Origin: Jaenimonas drosophilae
Taxonomy: Eukaryota > Euglenozoa > Kinetoplastea > Trypanosomatida > Trypanosomatidae
Assembly: GCA_030849065.1 (NCBI GenBank)
Contig: JASAON010001576.1
Span: forward strand, 1 to 64,000
DNA: 64,000 nucleotides
Reading direction: 5' to 3'
Positions within the stretch are counted from its first letter, which is position 1, and the number at the start of each line of letters is the position of its first letter. The translations under genes and the position numbers were made by a program. Shown here piece by piece: positions 57,701 to 64,000 of the stretch. The notes beneath the pieces were generated by a model. It was not told the DNA's origin and searched no databases. It was given only the letters and a program-made list of their open reading frames with translations.

Positions 57701-58467
57701 AGTGGGCGCCGGTGTTGGTGCGGGAGTCGCGCGCCGGCGACCAGTTTGGCGTAGGCTCACGCGTGCTGCGCTTTAACTTACCTGGCGCAATGCAAACCTC
57801 CGGGCTCGCCGTTGGCCAGTTTGTGGGCATTCGTGGTGACTGGGATGGCCAGCAGCTTGTGGGCTACTACAGCCCCATCACCTTGCCCGATGAGAAGGGC
57901 ATGATCAGCATCCTCGCCCGTGGTGATAAGGGCAGTTTGCAGGAGTGGATCTCCTCCATGCGTCCGGGTGACTCTGTGGAGATCAAGGCATGTGGTGGGC
58001 TCAAGCTCGACCTCAACCCCACCAAGAAGCAAATCTCACACAAGAAGTCCGTCATTCGCAAGTTTGGCCTCATCGCGGGTGGTTCTGGTGTGGCACCCAT
58101 GATCCAAATCATCCGTGCCGCCCTCAACCGGCCCTACGTGGACGGCATTGACTCCATCCGCCTCCTTTATGCCGCCGAGGACCAGAACGAGGTCACCTAC
58201 CGCCAGCTGTTGCAGGACTACATGAAGGAGAACCCAGACAAGCTCACCTGCGGCTTCGTCCTCAACAAGCCGCCAGAAGGATGGACGGGTGGGGTGGGAT
58301 ATGTGGATCGCGCCGCCATCCAAAAGACGCTGCAGCCGCCATCGCCGGATCTTCTCATCGCCATTTGCGGGCCGCCGGTGATGCAGCGCAGCGTGAAGGC
58401 CGATCTCCTCGCCCTCGGGTACAACCCACGCCAGGTACGCACTATTGATGAGGACATGACCCCCTAA
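54796..58467 (+). CDS. FRD: NADH-dependent fumarate reductase (ApbE-FrdA-b5 reductase fusion), probably mitochondrial
   Basis: 1223 residues from the ATG at 54796; the frame opens upstream only with GTG. The enzyme reduces fumarate to succinate with NADH and re-oxidises reducing power in anaerobic or succinate-producing metabolism. Domain order: a presequence (MLSTRSLWRIPSSSSSVRSL, Arg/Ser-rich); a flavinylation motif DGHSSAS at 55-61; an ApbE-like FMN transferase (~80-430, with DLGGISKGYT near 248); a flavocytochrome c/FrdA domain (FAD site VVVIGGGLAGQAAA near 472, then IQLHPTG, ALRGSGGILLNKRGERF and KNRLGGNSLLE near the substrate site); and a C-terminal FAD/NAD(P) reductase domain of the cytochrome b5 reductase type (~979-1223, GGSGVAPM near 1095, ICGPPVM near the end). 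The C terminus (DEDMTP) is not a glycosomal signal, so the mitochondrial form is favoured. Confidence 0.95.
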   Translation: MLSTRSLWRIPSSSSSVRSLTTRCAGLVAASRTAIIQQQQHGTNIVAQRRLASTDGHSSASIVVVDPERAAKERDRLARELLTTNMPEVQRTQRSIVKMRDIIHTVPYSLTVAFDVVEDPAATQATLQAILADNFQMVDVHLNNFNPESEVSKLNELPVGQKHKMSLHLQRVMECCVEVYANTGSCFDPSTGPLVRRLREAARSPNAAPSDFQVSAEEAEKFTLPNSFDVDLAAGTISRKHADAGLDLGGISKGYTVDCVVEQLNTAGYPDVLFEWGGDCRASGVNVQRQPWVVGIRRPPSVDEVVARSKAGDTSSSIPPSVTDVSESGAEGGGGALLRVVSLNNEALCTSGDYENVIFNGAMDCSYSSIYCWETKSLLHPVDDNLAQVSVRCYNCMYADALATANLIKRDPVRVRYVMEVYRRDFHRVTDYVAFTRKDERLAHMYEIAKESSERRTERIASSLPARVVVIGGGLAGQAAAIEAANCGAQVILLEKDPKLGGNSSKATSGINGWGTRTQATNRVKDNCKHFERDTFLSGVGGTCDPGLVRTLSVKSADAIEWLGSFGIPLTVLYQLGGASRKRCHRAPDAQDGTPVPIGFTIMQVLEQHIRTKLQGRVTILNETSATSLMHEVKALPDGNREVRVHGVKYKDMRNPSAPEMELSADAVVLATGGFSNDQTSTSLLREYAPNLFGTPTTNGTFATGDGVKMARRIGATLVDMDKIQLHPTGLVDPKDPANGTKYLGPEALRGSGGILLNKRGERFVNELDLRSVVSQAIIAQEDDYPGSNGSRFAYCVLNEDAAKLFGKNGLSFYWKKQGLFTRVDDVAELAKLIGCDQATLQQNLETYEHFSKEQTVCPSTGKMVFPCVVGPQGPFYVAYVTPSIHYTMGGCLISPSTEVLKEHHGMNIFADRRPILGLFGAGEVTGGVHGKNRLGGNSLLECVVFGKIAGDRAATILQRDKCALSSDKWAPVLVRESRAGDQFGVGSRVLRFNLPGAMQTSGLAVGQFVGIRGDWDGQQLVGYYSPITLPDEKGMISILARGDKGSLQEWISSMRPGDSVEIKACGGLKLDLNPTKKQISHKKSVIRKFGLIAGGSGVAPMIQIIRAALNRPYVDGIDSIRLLYAAEDQNEVTYRQLLQDYMKENPDKLTCGFVLNKPPEGWTGGVGYVDRAAIQKTLQPPSPDLLIAICGPPVMQRSVKADLLALGYNPRQVRTIDEDMTP
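54958..54978 (+). other. Covalent FMN attachment (flavinylation) motif in fumarate reductase
   Basis: Codons for DGHSSAS fit the Dgx(S/T)(S/G)A(S/T) consensus recognised by ApbE flavin transferases. The last Ser is the predicted attachment residue. It lies directly after the presequence and before the enzyme's own ApbE domain. Confidence 0.7.
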
Positions 58468-59645
58468 TACTAAGATCAACAACACGGAATATGTTGTTTA
58501 GATGAGATTGTGTGTCTTCTCTTCATTATCGTCATCAATCTGTGTGTGCGTGCGTGCAGATGAACGCGAGGAGTGCGTTTCTGTTCCTGGCTTGTTCAGC
58601 GCCATGGTGGGATGCTCATGTGGGGATGACGGAGGCACAACAAGCCACCAAAAAAAGGGAAAAAAACTTTGGTATACATCACAAGGCATATATATCTACT
58701 GCATAACTACTTTTTCAGCTGTCACTGGCCACGCGTGCACGTCCCACGGCAGCCCTCCAACGTTCTTCTTCATGACATTTGCTCGTTCATTGCCCCATTC
58801 CCTTACCCACCCACCCCACACACACACACTCACTCATGCCTTCATCCTCATGTGAGCACATGCTGTTGTCTCACCCAGCATCCACGACCATCCGCCAAGC
58901 ACGTACTGTGGCGTCGTATCTTTTCCTCCTCACGCACGTGTTTGCGTGTGGTCATCCCGTCCTCCACCTCTCCTCCTGATGTCATCGTGCAGCACGTGAT
59001 GCGCGCATCATCCATGCTCCGCGTGGCATTCTATGGTGTTGGGCTGTTTGTACTATCGTGGAAGCTCTGTTGTTGTTTATTCTTGTTCACGGGCTCCTCC
59101 GTCTCTCGCCTCTCCCAGACGACGACCTCGACGTCGGACGATGTTGCGGATGCGAGGCGTGTGCGAGGAGGCGCGCATCGCTTTGCTGCCTCACGCACAT
59201 TGTGCCACGTCATTGCCCACACAAAGAACTCGCTTCTACCACTGTTTATAATTTTTCTTGTTGTTGAGTTTGTGTCTGTGTGTGTGTGTTCCCCCTACCC
59301 ACTCTTGGCCCACCTCACCCCGGCGTGTGTGTGTGTGTGTTGAAGGAGAAGTGAGGGTGTTTAGTGTGCTCCATATCCTTTTCCCAGCTCCGTCGTTCTC
59401 TTTCCACCACTCCCTCTTAACCTCACACGTTATTCGTGCGTGGATGGGGCGACGCGTGCGTCGTTTGGTAGCACCAGCCAACCAAACATAAAAAAACAAG
59501 CCTTCTTCTTGATTAATGTGTCTCGAAGCTCTGTTGTGGCTCGTCACCACTCATGCAATTTGCATATTCACCTCCATCTTATATTTTTTTTTTGCTGGCC
59601 ACAGGAACTCCCACACCACTCTCCCCTCCCACAGCACAGAGAGCC
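58468..59645. other. Intergenic region, 1.2 kb, with a possible small ORF
   Basis: Contains TG runs (59275-59288, 59327-59341), C-rich tracts and a T-rich tract (59578-59593). A pyrimidine-rich stretch (58961-58992) ending in CAG at 58990-58992 precedes an ATG at 58999 that opens ~115 codons with two hydrophobic stretches (VAFYGVGLFVLSWKLCC; LLPLFIIFLVVEFVSV). The end of that ORF is translated TG repeat, so I do not call it a gene. Confidence 0.45.
59578..59604 (+). promoter_or_regulatory. Predicted spliced-leader acceptor for the membrane-protein gene
   Basis: A T10-11 tract is followed by CTGGCCACAG (AG at 59603-59604), 42 bases before the ATG at 59646. It falls downstream of the in-frame ATG at 59553, so it selects 59646. 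Confidence 0.55.
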
Positions 59646-60875
59646 ATGGCAACAGAAGCCACCCGCACCAAGACTGGAGCGGCCGTGGCGCACATGGACT
59701 ACCGCGAGGCTCTCGTCTTCCTCTTCACCAACGCCGAGGCCGCACGTGTGGCGGTGATGTTGGCCGCCATCCTCACCCCGCTCATTGTGTTGGTGCTCAA
59801 GCCCCTCTGGCGGCGTCTTCGCCAGCGCCGCCCCCAACGCCCGCTCTACTTCGTGCCCAGCACGCCCACACCACGAGCATCGCGATCCCCACGCTCTTCC
59901 ACCTCATCAACCACCACAACAGAGACAACCAAGGTGCGTGCCACGTCCTCCATCACCACCTCAGTGCGTCGTTTAGGTGCCAAAATGAACCCCATCACGT
60001 TGCTCCGTCGGTTGGGCTGCGGCATCTGCCGCCGTGGTGGTGCCGTGTGGACGGCGGTGTGGCGGCGACGGAAGCAGCAGCCAACGAGCGCGCCAACCAG
60101 CTCCAAGAAGGAGGTGAGCCCCAAGCGTTCTCCATCCACGTCGGCAAAGAAGACAACGACGAAGGCGGCCACGGCAACTTCCTCCACCACGCGACGCTTC
60201 TGCCCGCTGAGCTGTCTCGCCGCCATTTTTGGCCGCGTGCGAGGCTGCTTCTCGCGCACCCGCACCGCCCGCGCCAGCTACGCCGCGCGCTCCACCACCG
60301 ACGCCTCCGTGAAGGCCCTCGTCCAGAGCCCGCGCTTCGCCTCCTGGTACTCCGCCAATCGCTGCTCGTTGCTCGGAGAGGTGCGTCTCCGACGTGCCGC
60401 AATGTGCTGGCGCAGCGTTGGCTCCCTCGTCACCCTGTTGGTGGGCATGATCGCCCTCCCCCTCCACAGCTTCAGCAACGACGCCACGGCCACCTTGTGG
60501 GGTCCTCGTCCGGCAGGGGTGGCAGCCAGAGATGCCACCCTCAGCCAGCTCCTCTGTGAGCGCATGAACTACTTGCAGCAGCCCTCACGCCCGGTGTTGG
60601 TCAGTGGCCTGACACCCTCGATGCATCAGCTCCTCGGGCTGGCCGAATGCGGCCTCATCTGGCTGGCTGTGGTGGCCCTCCTCTGTAGCACCTTCATGCC
60701 ACGCGCGGTGGCCTCCACTGCCACGGTTGGCGTAGCAAGTTTGCTGGTGCTGTTGTGGGAGGCCCACCAGGCTCCCGAGGCAACGAAGGACATCTACTGT
60801 GGCAGCGGCTTCGCCCTTGTCGTGGGTATCGTCTTTGTCAGTGTTGTGCGCTCCATCCAGCAACGTCGCCAGTGA
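59646..60875 (+). CDS. Polytopic membrane protein of unknown function
   Basis: 409 residues, not recognised. Four or five hydrophobic segments: VAVMLAAILTPLIVLVL (~residues 28-45), LVTLLVGMIALPL (~260-275), LAECGLIWLAVVALLCSTF and ASTATVGVASLLVLLWEA (~330-375), and FALVVGIVFVSVV (~388-402). Between the first and second lies a long basic, Ser/Thr/Arg-rich loop (~45-250) with a Cys-rich patch (RRLGCGICRRGG; FCPLSCLAAIFGRVRGCF), which may be amphipathic. Overlapping long ORFs in the other frames are shadows. The in-frame ATG at 59553 is disfavoured because a splice-acceptor tract lies between it and 59646. No transporter signature is visible. Confidence 0.7.
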   Translation: MATEATRTKTGAAVAHMDYREALVFLFTNAEAARVAVMLAAILTPLIVLVLKPLWRRLRQRRPQRPLYFVPSTPTPRASRSPRSSTSSTTTTETTKVRATSSITTSVRRLGAKMNPITLLRRLGCGICRRGGAVWTAVWRRRKQQPTSAPTSSKKEVSPKRSPSTSAKKTTTKAATATSSTTRRFCPLSCLAAIFGRVRGCFSRTRTARASYAARSTTDASVKALVQSPRFASWYSANRCSLLGEVRLRRAAMCWRSVGSLVTLLVGMIALPLHSFSNDATATLWGPRPAGVAARDATLSQLLCERMNYLQQPSRPVLVSGLTPSMHQLLGLAECGLIWLAVVALLCSTFMPRAVASTATVGVASLLVLLWEAHQAPEATKDIYCGSGFALVVGIVFVSVVRSIQQRRQ

Positions 60876-61423
60876 GCGCAACTTTTAGATCGTTTTGGCT
60901 TTTTATACATTCTTGACGTACATGACCACATATCCTCTTGTTTTTCTGTACTGATATTATCTTTGTGCATTTCGCAGCTACGTAGAGCCCCACCGACGGC
61001 CCTCCCCTCTCCCCAATGGGCCGCTCTCATCGGCATATCCCACACAACACCCTGAGACACGCACCACCGTCATGGATAGAGCAACCGAGATGATGATGTT
61101 GAGTGTGTAGTGGGGTTGGTGGCAGATGAGTGTTGTGGCTGTACGAGCAAAACACAGTTGATGAGTATGCGGAGAGCGAGGGTGAGGGAGGAACGCGGTT
61201 GGGTGTCCGCCGGGTGACCGTGGGAGTGAGATGGCCAGCCTGTGTGGAGGTTTTGTGCATGCGCGCCAGTGGTCGTGTATGTGTGTGTCTGGCGGCGTAA
61301 AGAAAATATGAAATGCGAAGTTGTTTGTCGTACACAAACCCCTCTGTTGAGGTATGTCTCCACAACTGTTGCCCCGTCTTCTTCATCTTCATTTTTTGTA
61401 CGTATGTCAAGATAACGGAAGTC
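60876..61423. other. Intergenic region with predicted spliced-leader acceptor
   Basis: A pyrimidine-rich stretch (61370-61398) followed by AG at 61410-61411 lies just before the ATG at 61424 and downstream of an in-frame ATG at 61313. No gene is seen. Confidence 0.5.
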
Positions 61424-62620
61424 ATGCCGCGTAGCTACCGTGAAGGCCATCAACAGCGCCACCACAAGCACCGTACCGGCCAGATCCTCGTCCCGCATGG
61501 ACCTCTCTCAGGTCTCCTCTTCAGCGTCAACCCGCGTCAGGAACTACGAGCGATGCGTGAGGTGGAGCTCTACCTCAGCACTCTCGTAGAGGATATCCAG
61601 CGCGCGCATGAGAAGTACCTCCAGATTGAGGCTGGGGAACCTGAAGAAGCCCCATCGAGCGCACCGACCACGACCTCTAGCCTGCTCCTTGCAGAACTGA
61701 GTGAGTGTGTGAGCTCCAGCCGCAAACGAGGCCGCAACCACGACGAAGACAACACAGGCGAGGATGGAGTGAATGAGGGCTGCACTGATCAGGCAAAGCG
61801 TAGGCCGAAGCGTGCTGCCTCCTCCCGGTGGCTCTCCACCATCTCCACAGGCTGCAAGGGCTACCTCTTCGTGAACATCCCCGTTATCAACCCATCCACC
61901 ACATGCATCATTTGCCATTCTGGAAAGGCCAAGGAAGTCGGAGAGGAGCTGGCGGCCGCCGCCATCGATGGAGATGCCCCCGTGGTGGACGAGGGGGTGG
62001 AGACGCCCAAGTCTGCCAGTGCGGCACTGCCTCCACACTCCATCGTGGTCAACCCGCTTGTCTCGCAGGTGGTGGAGCGCATCTTCAAGGACCTCCACGA
62101 GAACCCCCGACCCGTCTTTCGGCAGTGTTTTCGTCTGTTTCCTGTGGAGCTGACCTGCTGCCCCACCTTGACCGAGATGGAGGTGGCCCTGCGTCAGCTG
62201 TTGGCGATCCACTTCCCTGCTGCAGGAGAAGAATCAACGGCAGCCACCCATGCTGAACGGTTGGGAGCGGAGGACCTCAGCGCCCCCATTCCCTTTTGCC
62301 CACCGCTCTCCAGTGGCTCACGAACTATGTTCACTGTCTCCTTTCAGTTGTCTGTCAAGAACAACACCAACGTGGAGACAAAAAAACGCGTGGTGGAGTC
62401 CGCCCTGCGCGCCGCCATCCCGGCGAATCGGTTCATTGTGGTGCCGCCGAGCTCCAACAGCACCATGGCGATTGCGGCCTCCATCTCCGTCACGGTAGCC
62501 AATGCCACATGCCTCATGGGGATTCAGCCACACTATTCGGAGCGCCACCGGTATAATCTTCACAGTCTCGGCGAGAGCACGTTACGTTTGGACGAAACCG
62601 TGGACACCGCCACCGATTAA
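61424..62620 (+). CDS. THUMP-domain protein, TAN1/THUMPD1-like
   Basis: 398 residues from the ATG at 61424, chosen because a splice-acceptor-like AG separates it from the upstream in-frame ATG at 61313. TAN1/THUMPD1 is the RNA-binding partner of the Kre33/NAT10 acetyltransferase in forming N4-acetylcytidine at position 12 of tRNA-Ser and tRNA-Leu. Evidence: GCKGYLFVNIPVINPS (the opening strand of the family), the THUMP core FRQCFRLFPVELTC and FTVSFQLSVKNNTNVETKKR, followed by NRFIVVPPSS and the ending ERHRYNLHSLGE, which matches the family's terminal K/RYNL motif. An acidic, Lys/Arg-rich insert (near nt 61730-61820) precedes the first strand. The N-terminal basic stretch (REGHQQRHHKHRTG) may bind RNA. 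It is the last protein gene before the Pol III cluster. Confidence 0.8.
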   Translation: MPRSYREGHQQRHHKHRTGQILVPHGPLSGLLFSVNPRQELRAMREVELYLSTLVEDIQRAHEKYLQIEAGEPEEAPSSAPTTTSSLLLAELSECVSSSRKRGRNHDEDNTGEDGVNEGCTDQAKRRPKRAASSRWLSTISTGCKGYLFVNIPVINPSTTCIICHSGKAKEVGEELAAAAIDGDAPVVDEGVETPKSASAALPPHSIVVNPLVSQVVERIFKDLHENPRPVFRQCFRLFPVELTCCPTLTEMEVALRQLLAIHFPAAGEESTAATHAERLGAEDLSAPIPFCPPLSSGSRTMFTVSFQLSVKNNTNVETKKRVVESALRAAIPANRFIVVPPSSNSTMAIAASISVTVANATCLMGIQPHYSERHRYNLHSLGESTLRLDETVDTATD

Positions 62621-62720
62621 GAAGCGTCCAATGTCAGTTAAAAAAGGACAAGATGGCAGGTGCGTATGCTGGAAACAAAATGGTATCCCTGTGAAACCCA
62701 AACAGAAAATCACACTTTCT

Positions 62721-62729
62721 AAAAAAAAA
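62721..62729 (-). terminator. Pol III T-run terminator for tRNA-iMet
   Basis: Nine A residues on the + strand read as T9 three bases beyond the 3' end of the minus-strand tRNA. Confidence 0.85.
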
Positions 62730-62731
62730 CT

Positions 62732-62803
62732 TAGCACCGGTTGGTTTCGATCCAACGACCTATGGGTTATGAGCCCATCACGCTCCCACTGCGCTACGGT
62801 GCT
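62732..62803 (-). tRNA. Initiator tRNA-Met (CAU)
   Basis: 72 bases on the minus strand without encoded CCA. The 7-bp acceptor stem AGCACCG/CGGTGCT has an A1:U72 pair and discriminator A. The anticodon stem is ATGGG/CCCAT with loop CTCATAA (anticodon CAT). The T loop is ATCGAAA, with A54 and A60 instead of the usual TTC. A1:U72, three G:C pairs in the anticodon stem and the A54/A60 T loop are the eukaryotic initiator identity elements, so this is tRNA-iMet, not elongator. It lies 72 bases from the divergently transcribed 5S gene. Confidence 0.95.
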
Positions 62804-62874
62804 TCAGATACCAAAAGGCAAGTGATGCAGGAGCAAGTCTGTGACTTGCTGTGGAAAGAGAGTTGGATAACAGC

Positions 62875-62993
62875 GTGTACGACCATACTCCAGTGAAAAC
62901 ACCATATCCCGTCCGATTTGTGAAGTTAAGCACCGGCAGGCCAAGTTAGTACTGAGGTCAGTGATGACTTGGGAACCCTTGGTGCCGTACACC
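62875..62993 (+). rRNA. 5S ribosomal RNA
   Basis: About 119 bases. The ends pair (GTGTAC at 62875-62880 with GTACAC at 62987-62992). Internal blocks ACGACCATAC, ATATCCCGTCCGATTTGTGA, AAGTTAAGC and TTAGTACTGAGGTCAGTGAT are the conserved 5S core and closely match the kinetoplastid form. The Pol III internal control region lies within. A T5 terminator follows at 62994-62998. Confidence 0.95.
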
Positions 62994-62998
62994 TTTTT
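62994..62998 (+). terminator. Pol III T-run terminator for 5S rRNA
   Basis: TTTTT lies directly after the 3' end of the 5S gene. Confidence 0.8.
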
Positions 62999-63753
62999 CC
63001 CCGCCCGGCAAGGAAAAGCCTGATCACCGCCGGAACGCCCACCGCAAGCGTTTCATTCCCCCGAACCCCCCCCCCCCCGCCAAAAAAAAAAAGGAAGACA
63101 TTGGCGTCACGCCAATCTAGTCAGAATGCAGGGCAGAGGAAGCAATAATTCAGCTGGAATTCTGAGCGCGCCGTGCCCACTGTTCCACGCGCATTGCATT
63201 GCCCCGCCATCGTTCGGTTCCTTTGGCTGCAGCCTCGCCCCCTCCTTTTTGGAAAGGGGGGGCATTCATCAAGTATTTTCCCCTCGGCTGAAACAGTGGA
63301 AAAGGGTTTTCTACGTGTTCGCTGTTATTCCCCCACCCGTTCCCAGTTTCATACATGGGGTACTAGGGCGGCGGGTGGTGTGGATATTTCGCGTACGATA
63401 GAGGAGGGGACAAGCCCAGAATTAGCAACATCGTCGCGCGTGGCGCATAAACGGATACATTGCGCGGAAAAAAGAAAATAAGGAATAACTACCTTCTCCA
63501 TTGAGTCTTATAGCTGTTGGGTTGCGGGAGGAAATAGGGTGGTGGGCGGGTGTGAAAAACGGTTTCCCCACCTCCAGAGAAAGCGCACACTATACTGTAT
63601 GAGGGAAAGAAGATGAACCTCCACGCGATGCATGTGACACCCTATCACTTCATCATGATTCAGCATCTTGTGGCGGGGCCGCGGCCAAACAAAAACCTCG
63701 CGATGCGGCGCCCGGGGGCCCCCAGGGACAAGAATGCGACCGCAAGGAATCCT
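62999..63753. other. Region beyond the 5S gene, no gene recognised
   Basis: C12 and A11 homopolymers occur near 63067-63092. The remainder is of mixed composition without a supported ORF. In related organisms spliced-leader RNA genes can be linked to 5S genes; I looked for a spliced-leader exon on both strands and did not find one. Confidence 0.5.
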
Positions 63754-63840
63754 TGGGGGGGGGCGGGGGGGGGGGGGCCCCCCCCACCCCCCCGCCCCCC
63801 CCCCCCCCCGGGGGGGGGGGGGGGGGCCCCCGGGGGGCCC
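63754..63840. other. G/C homopolymer block, likely sequencing or assembly artefact
   Basis: Almost pure runs of G, then C, G, C and G over ~85 bases, unlike anything else in the window, close to its right end. This is characteristic of low-quality read ends joined at a contig edge. The following ~160 bases share the G/C-run character and should be treated with caution. Confidence 0.7.
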
Positions 63841-64000
63841 GCCGGCCCCGATGGGGTTCGATTGGCCTCGCCGGAAAGGAAAAATCCCCCCCCCCCCGGG
63901 CAAAAGGCCAACCCCGCGGCAAACAAATTGCGCCAACTCCGCGCAGGCCGGGGGGGGGTTTGCGTTCCGGATGGCTGCCGGTGCGCCGGCTTGCAAAGGG

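Noticed and set aside
59516..60559. 347-codon plus-strand ORF overlapping the polytopic membrane gene
   Set aside because: Its translation is Pro/His/Arg-rich and repetitive, while the overlapping frame from 59646 gives clear membrane helices.
62999..63700. Spliced-leader RNA gene linked to the 5S gene
   Set aside because: Such linkage is known in bodonids, and a CACTATACTGTATGAGG stretch near 63586-63603 vaguely recalls a spliced-leader exon end, but no AACTAACGC-type exon start was found on either strand.

Overview
The window is nuclear DNA of a kinetoplastid, most likely a free-living bodonid such as Bodo saltans. The genus is an inference. The group is well supported by four things. All 20 confident protein genes lie on the + strand, without visible introns, in one directional array. 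Pyrimidine-rich tracts ending in AG precede many start codons, as expected for spliced-leader trans-splicing. There is a PA26-type proteasome activator and a fused ApbE/flavocytochrome c/cytochrome b5 reductase-like fumarate reductase, both kinetoplastid hallmarks. The 5S rRNA is also clearly kinetoplastid-like.

Layout, left to right: a 5'-truncated GH32 invertase-like protein that appears to have lost key catalytic residues (2-1894); a secreted calcineurin-like/ASM-like phosphoesterase (2846-4162); a RING protein (5500-6645); a giant UTP20-like ribosome-biogenesis protein (6925-18561); a low-complexity unknown (18964-22044); a TPR protein (22397-24487); V-ATPase subunit D (24801-25664); an EEP-fold phosphodiesterase/nuclease (25951-27714); a membrane-anchored unknown, tentatively PEX3-like (27891-29264); a SET protein with a late transmembrane helix (29432-31462); an FHA-like protein (31890-34193); PA26 (34405-35091); an AMPK-gamma-like CBS protein (35749-37110); a KsgA/TFB-type rRNA dimethyladenosine transferase (37803-39164); a coiled-coil unknown (39478-40284); an actin-related protein (40643-42022); two low-complexity unknowns (42382-43959, 44644-46593); two tandem aspartate aminotransferases (47965-49185, 50220-51476); a 3.3 kb gap with one doubtful small ORF; fumarate reductase (54796-58467); a polytopic membrane protein (59646-60875); and a TAN1-like THUMP protein (61424-62620).

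The array ends at RNA polymerase III genes: an initiator tRNA-Met on the minus strand (62732-62803) and a 5S rRNA on the plus strand (62875-62993). The last ~250 bases contain long G and C homopolymers and look like a poor-quality contig end.

Neighbours share a primary transcript but not necessarily a pathway, as is normal for polycistronic units. The most informative local story is metabolic. One aminotransferase ends in the glycosomal signal SKL and its neighbour does not. The two copies share a 340-base identical block with sharply diverged flanks, which suggests gene conversion between differently targeted isoenzymes. Many proteins carry long Q/N/T/S/D runs encoded by CAA, TCA/ATC and GAT microsatellites on the sense strand.
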